Translations under genes and position numbers: made by a program | Notes under the pieces: generated by a model | The model's database searches: none | Told to the model about the DNA's origin: nothing | The model's input: only the letters and a program-made list of their open reading frames with translations | NCBI GenBank assembly: GCA_963756975.1 | Contig: CAVWPS010000002.1 | Coordinates: 868,001-932,000, forward strand | DNA: 64,000 bases | Direction of reading: 5' to 3' | Origin: CAVRQM01 sp963756975 | Lineage (GTDB): Bacteria > Pseudomonadota > Alphaproteobacteria > Acetobacterales > Acetobacteraceae | Shown: piece after piece, positions 59,263 through 64,000 of the stretch | Layout of the letters: each line of letters starts with the position of its first letter | How positions within the stretch are numbered: position 1 is the first letter of the stretch

Positions 59263-60605
59263 CCCCCGAGGTTTGGCTCGACGCGAACGAAGACGCGGCA
59301 CTGGCGACGCTAAGGGAGTTCTGCGCGATCCCGAGCGTCAGCACCGATCCGGCCTACGCGCCGGATATGGCGGATGCCGCGTCGTTCCTCGCATCTCACC
59401 TGACCGCGATCGGGCTGGACCACGCGACCGTCCGCCCGACCGACGGGCACGCCGTCGTGACCGCCGACTGGCTGCACGCGCCCGGCGCGCCGACGCTGCT
59501 GGTCTACGCCCATTACGACGTGCAGCCGCCCGACCCGGTGGCGCTCTGGGCCAGCCCGCCGTTCACCGCCACCATCCGCGACGACCGGCTGTACGCGCGC
59601 GGCGCGTCGGACGACAAAGGGCCGATGATGGTCGCGCTGACCGCCATCGCCGCGCGCATCGCGACCGGCACGCTGGCGGTCAATTTGAAACTGCTGATCG
59701 AGGGCGAGGAGGAATGCGGCAGCCGCAACCTCGACGCGTTCGTGGCGGCCAACGCGGACAGGCTCGCCGCCGATTGGGTGCTGTCGGCCGACGGGGCCAG
59801 ATGGCGCGCCGACCTGCCGACGACGACGGTGGCCAGCCGCGGTCTGTGCGCGCTGGAGGTAACCGTGAAGGGTGCCGGCCGCGATCTGCACAGCGGGCGC
59901 TACGGCGGCATGGTGGCGAACCCCGTCGCCGTGCTGGCTAGGCTGCTTGCCGGCCTTCATGACGAAACTGGCGCGATCGCCGTTCCAGGATTTCTGGACG
60001 GCGTTTCACCGGCCACATCGCTCGGCGCGGTGCCGTTCGACGAGGCGGCGCAGGCGGAGGCGCTGGGGGCCACGATGCTGACCGGCGAGGCCGGCTACTC
60101 GGCGCTGCAACGCAACTGGCTTCGGCCGACGCTGGAATTCAACGGCATCTGGGGCGGCTACGCGGGGCCGGGCAGCAAGACCGTCATCCCCGCCATCGCC
60201 GGCGCGAAAATCACCTGCCGCCTGGTGCCGGGCCAGGACCCCGCGCGCGTCGCCGGACTGATCGCCGCCGACCTGCGCCACCGCACCCCGCCCGGTGTGA
60301 CGGTCGACGTCACGATCGAGGATCATGAGGCGATGCCCTACGCGATCCCCGGCGGCCATGCCGGCCTCGCTTTGGCCGAGGCGGTGGTGGCCGAGATCGA
60401 GGGGCGGGTGCCGTTAAGAGTCCGCATGGGGGCGACGTTGCCGATGTGCGACATCCTGCGCCGGCGGCTCGGCATCGACACGGTGATGTTCTCGTTCTCG
60501 ACCGCCGACGAGGATTACCATGCGCCGAACGAGTTCTTCCGCCTGTCGAGCTGGCGCACCGGCCTGCGCGCCTGGATCACGTTGTTGGGCCGCGCCGCCG
60601 CCTGA
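59259..60605 (+). CDS. M20-family dipeptidase/carboxypeptidase
   Basis: A 448-residue zinc peptidase. The metal site is seen in LLVYAHYDVQPPDP near residue 80, ARGASDDKGPMM near residue 115 and the catalytic glutamate pair in IEGEEECGSRNL near residue 148. The dimerisation domain has GAGRDLHSGRYGGMVANPV. The C-terminal metal ligand is in YHAPNEFF. It belongs to the carnosinase-like dipeptidases. The start is GTG overlapping the SDR stop, the fourth gene of the operon. Confidence 0.94.
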   Translation: MTPEVWLDANEDAALATLREFCAIPSVSTDPAYAPDMADAASFLASHLTAIGLDHATVRPTDGHAVVTADWLHAPGAPTLLVYAHYDVQPPDPVALWASPPFTATIRDDRLYARGASDDKGPMMVALTAIAARIATGTLAVNLKLLIEGEEECGSRNLDAFVAANADRLAADWVLSADGARWRADLPTTTVASRGLCALEVTVKGAGRDLHSGRYGGMVANPVAVLARLLAGLHDETGAIAVPGFLDGVSPATSLGAVPFDEAAQAEALGATMLTGEAGYSALQRNWLRPTLEFNGIWGGYAGPGSKTVIPAIAGAKITCRLVPGQDPARVAGLIAADLRHRTPPGVTVDVTIEDHEAMPYAIPGGHAGLALAEAVVAEIEGRVPLRVRMGATLPMCDILRRRLGIDTVMFSFSTADEDYHAPNEFFRLSSWRTGLRAWITLLGRAAA

Positions 60606-60674
60606 TCGTTGACCTTGCCGGCCAGATTGCGGTCGGCCACTGTGGCCTTCCACGAACCGAACGGAGTTTCGGCG

Positions 60675-62552
60675 ATGGACCAGCCCGTGTCCGCAGCCTC
60701 GCTCGGCTACGCGGCGTCGCGACTGCCGCGCACGGCGGAGGGGGCCGGGACCGCGCTGGCCATGGTTCGGCGGGCACAGGGAATGCTCGCGCCTGGAACG
60801 GCCGACCCGTTGTATCCGAAGCTGCGTCATGTCGAAGCGATGGCGCTGCGCACGCTCGGCGACCCGGACCATGTCGCGGCGGGGCTGGACCGGGAGGCGT
60901 GGTCGCTCAGCCTCGACCGTGCCCCGTCCGACGCCATCGCGTTCGCCGCCGACTGGGGCGAGTGGGCGTGGGCGCGCGATCTCTGGGACGAGGCGGCGGA
61001 GGCATACGACAGCGCGCACCGCGCGATGCGGCGGTTCCTGTTGCGCCAGGTCGGCGAGGAGGCCGAGCGCCTGAAGGTGCTCGCCAACACGACCTATGCG
61101 TGCCGGGGCGCGTACGCGCTGGGCAAGGCCGGACGCGCGCGGGACGCCATCATCCTGCTGGAGCGCGCGTGCGACCTCGTCTTCGCGCTGAACGCCGACA
61201 AGGCCGACCTGCCGAGGCTCGCGGCCGCCGATGCCGCGCTAAAAGCCCGGTTCGATCGGGCCGGGGCGGCGAAGCGCGCGGTGCACGGCAACGCGGCCGA
61301 CGGGTTCGGGCTCGACCGCTTCGGCAATCTCACTCCCGCCGCGCGCGCCGCGCAGGCGGAGGAGGACGCGGTGGTGTTCGCCATCCGCGCCCTGCCCGGC
61401 TTCGGGACGTTCGCGTTGCCGAGCGGCTGGGACGATGTCGCCCGCGCGGTCGCGTCGACACCGCTCGCCTATCTGGCCCCGACCGACAAGGGCATGTGCT
61501 GCTGGGTGCTGGCGCCCGGACCGGAGACTCCGGTGCGTGCGCTGGAGATCGCGCTCGATGTCGGCATCGAGGCGATCGTCGCGGCGTCGCGTCCGTTCAT
61601 CGCGGCGGAGTTCGGCTCCCCGCGCGCCGATTCCCGGGCGGCGCTGGACGCGCTGCACGACTGGCTGGGACGGTCCATCATGGCCCCGGTGCAGGCGGCG
61701 TTGATCGCGCACGGATGGGGCGGCGGGCCGGTGGCGCTGCGTGTGTTCGGCTTGCTGAGCCTGTTGCCGCTGCACACCGCGACCATCGACGGCACGCCGG
61801 TGTTTTCGCCCGGCGCGGTCACGTTCGCCTACTCGGCCCGCAGCCTCGCGCGGTCGTTCGCGCGCGCGGACACGCGGCCGGAGGGCGGCGCGCTGATCGT
61901 CGACAACCCGCGGCCGCTGCCGCCGCAGTTCGACCTGCTGCGATTGTCCGGCAGCGAGGCGGCCGTGGTGTCGGCACGGGTGCCCGGCACCGTGCTCGCC
62001 GGCCCCCGCGTGACGACCGCGCGGCTGGAAGCGGCGTTGCCCGAAGCGACGCTCGCGCACCTGATCTGCCACGGCACGGTCGACAACCGGATGGGCTACT
62101 CGGGCGTGCTGGTGCTCGCCAATTTCGAGAGCTTCACCTACCGCCACCTGCGACGGCTGCCGTGGCTGTCGGCGCGCCTCGTCGTGATGTCGGCCTGTCG
62201 CAGCGGGGCCGCCGGGATCACCGTCGAACATCCGCTCAGCCTGCCGGCCGCGTTCCTTGCCGCCGGGGCCGCCGGCGTGGTCGGCACGTTCTGGCACGCC
62301 GACGAGATGGCGTCGTTGCTGCTGGTGACACGTTTCTACGCGCTATGGCTCGACGACCGGCTGACGCCCGCCGCCGCACTCGGGGGCGCGCAGCACTGGC
62401 TCGCCACCAGCCGCGCCGACACGCTGCGATCGTCGGTTTCGGCGGACGCTTTGGCCTCTCCGCCGGGGAGGATGCTGCGGGAGGCGGCGGCGGATTCGGC
62501 CGTCTTCGCGCACCCCTGGTTCTGGGCCGCGTTTTTCCTCGCCGGCGCCTAA
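60675..62552 (+). CDS. CHAT-domain caspase-like protease with helical-repeat N-terminus
   Basis: A 625-residue protein. Residues 1-270 are helical and TPR-like (AWARDLWDEAAEAYDSAHRA, GRARDAIILLERACDLVFAL). The C-terminal CHAT domain has the caspase/separase dyad: histidine 466 in LICHGTVDN and cysteine 508 in VVMSACRSGAAG. The SLPAAFLAAGAAGVVGTFWH segment, typical of CHAT, follows. No signal peptide or membrane span is visible. I chose the ATG at 60675 with upstream ACGGAG. The next gene begins 15 bases after the stop. CHAT proteases often cleave a partner encoded beside them in defence or cell-death systems. Confidence 0.9.
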   Translation: MDQPVSAASLGYAASRLPRTAEGAGTALAMVRRAQGMLAPGTADPLYPKLRHVEAMALRTLGDPDHVAAGLDREAWSLSLDRAPSDAIAFAADWGEWAWARDLWDEAAEAYDSAHRAMRRFLLRQVGEEAERLKVLANTTYACRGAYALGKAGRARDAIILLERACDLVFALNADKADLPRLAAADAALKARFDRAGAAKRAVHGNAADGFGLDRFGNLTPAARAAQAEEDAVVFAIRALPGFGTFALPSGWDDVARAVASTPLAYLAPTDKGMCCWVLAPGPETPVRALEIALDVGIEAIVAASRPFIAAEFGSPRADSRAALDALHDWLGRSIMAPVQAALIAHGWGGGPVALRVFGLLSLLPLHTATIDGTPVFSPGAVTFAYSARSLARSFARADTRPEGGALIVDNPRPLPPQFDLLRLSGSEAAVVSARVPGTVLAGPRVTTARLEAALPEATLAHLICHGTVDNRMGYSGVLVLANFESFTYRHLRRLPWLSARLVVMSACRSGAAGITVEHPLSLPAAFLAAGAAGVVGTFWHADEMASLLLVTRFYALWLDDRLTPAAALGGAQHWLATSRADTLRSSVSADALASPPGRMLREAAADSAVFAHPWFWAAFFLAGA

Positions 62553-62567
62553 AATCCTGAAAGGATC

Positions 62568-63341
62568 ATGTCATTGGCCAACCTGCCGCAATCCTACATT
62601 CGCGTCGTGCGCGATCTCACCAGCTACTGGGGCACGTACCTGCCCGGCCGCCATTTGTATGTCGGCATGCTGTTCGAATTCGACGACGGCGTGTTCGTCA
62701 AGGCGGGCGACCTGGCCGGGCTGCCGACGGTCGAGATCGCGAATTATCCTGTCGAGACCGAGGCGTCGGACGACGCGGTCATGCACTGGACCAGCGACGC
62801 GGTGACGATGGAGGTGATCGGTGCCGACGTCGCGGCACCCGGTGCCGTGGCGAGCGGCGGCGTGCGGTTGACGTTCGGTCAGGCGAAACAGGCCGCGATC
62901 ATTTGCAACGGCGTGCGCACCAGCGCCTACGCCGACATCACCGCCGTTCGCGACCTGCTGCGCCGGTTGCGCGACGCGGGCGTCTGGAAGCCGAACATCA
63001 GCCTGGTCACCGACGTGATGGTGGTCGATTCCGCATGGCTGTGTTTCTCGACCGAACGCGATCAGCAGGCCGACATCAAAGCCTCCGCCCCGCTCGCCCT
63101 GCCCGCCGTTCCGGCCGAGGCGCTGAAGGCGATCGCCGGGAACGGAACGCTGACCGCGTCCGCGACGGCCGCCAAAACGTCGGCGATCTGCACGACGCTG
63201 CCGAACGGCGGCACGCCGCTGTTCCGCGCGATCAAATTCAGCCCGGCATGGCTCGGTCTCGGCACGCCGGCACTGGGCTTCGTCAAGGGAGGCGGGGAGG
63301 AGTTCATGGAGCCGGATTTCCCGGCCGTCGACGCCGACTGA
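62568..63341 (+). CDS. Unrecognised 257-residue partner of the CHAT protease, gasdermin-like by size and layout
   Basis: No family is recognised with confidence. Predicted beta-rich stretches (HLYVGMLFEFDDGVFVKAGDL, GVRLTFGQAKQAAIIC) precede a helix AVRDLLRRLRDAGV. Then come ISLVTDVMVVDSAWLCF near residue 145, a strand pair, PLFRAIKFSP near residue 220, and a 30-residue acidic tail ending FPAVDAD. Size, segment order and the adjacent protease resemble bacterial gasdermin operons. However, there is no N-terminal cysteine for palmitoylation, and the match is by eye. RBS GAAAGGA lies before the ATG. It may instead be a sensor or adaptor for the CHAT protein. Confidence 0.75.
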   Translation: MSLANLPQSYIRVVRDLTSYWGTYLPGRHLYVGMLFEFDDGVFVKAGDLAGLPTVEIANYPVETEASDDAVMHWTSDAVTMEVIGADVAAPGAVASGGVRLTFGQAKQAAIICNGVRTSAYADITAVRDLLRRLRDAGVWKPNISLVTDVMVVDSAWLCFSTERDQQADIKASAPLALPAVPAEALKAIAGNGTLTASATAAKTSAICTTLPNGGTPLFRAIKFSPAWLGLGTPALGFVKGGGEEFMEPDFPAVDAD

Positions 63342-63347
63342 CGTCGC

Positions 63348-63423
63348 TGGTAACCGGTACGGGATTCGAACCCGTGTCGCCGCCTTGAAAGGGCAGTGTC
63401 CTAGGCCTCTAGACGAACCGGTC
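63348..63423 (-). tRNA. tRNA-Glu (anticodon TTC)
   Basis: A 76-base cloverleaf read on the minus strand. The acceptor stem is GACCGGT paired with ACCGGTT (G-U first pair), the discriminator is A and CCA is encoded. The D-arm region is CGTCTAGAGGCCTAGGA. The anticodon loop is CTTTCAA on the stem CTGCC/GGCGG, and the T-arm is ACGGGTTCGAATCCCGT. The G-U first pair and the TACCA end are usual for alphaproteobacterial tRNA-Glu. Confidence 0.95.
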
Positions 63424-63459
63424 GCGCCGGCCCCGACGTAACGGAGCGGGGGCGGTAGA

Positions 63460-64000
63460 TCAAGCGACCGCGGCGGCGTCCATCACGATGAAGCTGGCCG
63501 AGACCTCGCCTTGCCACGGTTCGGCCCGCAGATGGCCCGCCAAATGGAGCGGCACCCCGTCGCGCGCCAGCAGGGCGTCGGCCACCGCGCCGTCGCGGGC
63601 CCGGAACAGCAGCGCCTTCAGCCTCGGGCCGCCGGCCTCGCCCTCGATGTATGCGCGGATCGTGTTGCCCTCCGCCCCCAGCCGCTCGGCCCGCACGATT
63701 CTGGCACGCGGCAGCAGCAGGACCGGCTCCTCGTTGCCGGCGCCGAACGGGGCGAGCCGTGCCAGGTCACGCGCGACCTCGGTCGTGCAGGCGGGCACCT
63801 GTAGCGTGCCCTCGGCGTGCAGGTCGGCGGCGCGGGGGAGCGCGTGGGCACCCTGCATCCGCTCGTCGACGAATGCCCGGAACGCCGGCAGCCCCGCTTC
63901 CGGCAACCCGAACCCGGCCGCCATCGCGTGGCCGCCGCCGGTCGTGAGCAGCCCGTGCTCGACCGCCGCCGTCACGACGCGGCCGAGATCGAGGCCGGGG
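63460..64000 (-). CDS. recJ: Single-stranded-DNA exonuclease RecJ, C-terminal part (cut by window edge)
   Basis: About 180 residues of the RecJ C-terminus; the rest lies beyond position 64000. The DHHA1 motif GGGHAMAAGFGLPEAG is preceded by a DLGRVVTAAV segment. The OB-fold region follows, with LARLAPFGAGNEEPVLLLPRARI, and the protein ends LHLAGHLRAEPWQGEVSASF then VMDAAAVA. RecJ is the 5'-3' single-strand exonuclease of recombination and mismatch repair. The stop TGA is at 63462-63460. Confidence 0.93.
   Translation of the reverse strand, partial: PGLDLGRVVTAAVEHGLLTTGGGHAMAAGFGLPEAGLPAFRAFVDERMQGAHALPRAADLHAEGTLQVPACTTEVARDLARLAPFGAGNEEPVLLLPRARIVRAERLGAEGNTIRAYIEGEAGGPRLKALLFRARDGAVADALLARDGVPLHLAGHLRAEPWQGEVSASFIVMDAAAVA

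Noticed and set aside
63348..63423. Integration site of a mobile element at the tRNA gene
   Set aside because: No integrase gene and no repeated tRNA 3' end were seen in the window, so an island boundary cannot be supported.

Overview
The window is high-GC, gene-dense DNA, most likely from an alphaproteobacterium of the Rhodospirillales/Acetobacterales type. This is inferred from a C4-pathway 5-aminolevulinate synthase, an aerobic CobG/CobN-style cobalamin cluster, the sdhCDAB order, a transketolase-gap-pgk cluster and an alphaproteobacterial-looking tRNA-Glu. Genes are tightly packed, many with 4-base ATGA or GTGA stop/start overlaps. No gap between genes exceeds about 200 bases. I saw no insertion sequence, phage gene, CRISPR array or rRNA.

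Layout. 58-15341 is a corrin-ring and nucleotide-loop cluster: DUF1636 protein, cobW, cobN, cobG, cobH, cobI, cobJ, cobK(-), cobL, cobE, cobM, cbiD(-), cobB, cobT/U, cobS/V and a CobC-like phosphatase(-). 15439-19989 is a carbohydrate ABC importer with a Dabb-domain protein. 19978-22231 is an AraC regulator divergent from a DUF1479 (YbiU-like) putative dioxygenase. 22236-24708 holds a tandem-repeat exported protein, a LrgA/LrgB-type pair and two small proteins. 24772-28862 is pgk, gap and a divergent transketolase-like gene, all on the minus strand. 29052-33715 carries a lipoprotein, hemA, a FadR-type regulator, gloB, a GST, a DUF985 cupin and a small protein. 33754-40126 carries a Ni/Co permease, asd, sdhCDAB and a tyrosine-phosphatase-like protein. 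40193-48859 is a polyamine uptake and catabolism operon: aldehyde dehydrogenase, PotA/D/B/C-like importer, Tat-exported amine oxidase, glutamine-synthetase-like ligase and an isochorismatase-fold hydrolase. 48864-60605 is an amide/peptide utilisation region built on two divergent operons that share a 137-base intergenic region. 60675-63341 is a CHAT-domain protease gene followed by an unrecognised 257-residue protein. A tRNA-Glu and the 3' part of recJ close the window.

A striking global property is that nine genes (cobN, cobI, cobK, cobL, the CobC-like phosphatase, a small exported protein, hemA, the aldehyde dehydrogenase and the glutamine-synthetase-like gene) contain twelve frame breaks in total. 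Every one is repaired by deleting a single base, often one G from a GGG. The proteins are otherwise well conserved on both sides, so I read these as insertion errors in the sequence rather than gene decay, and I annotate the genes as continuous.

The most promising candidate for a new system is the CHAT protease plus its downstream partner. The partner has the size, and some of the segment order, expected of a bacterial gasdermin, but that assignment is only an inference. The second point of interest is the transketolase-like protein, which has lost most of the histidines that define the enzyme.
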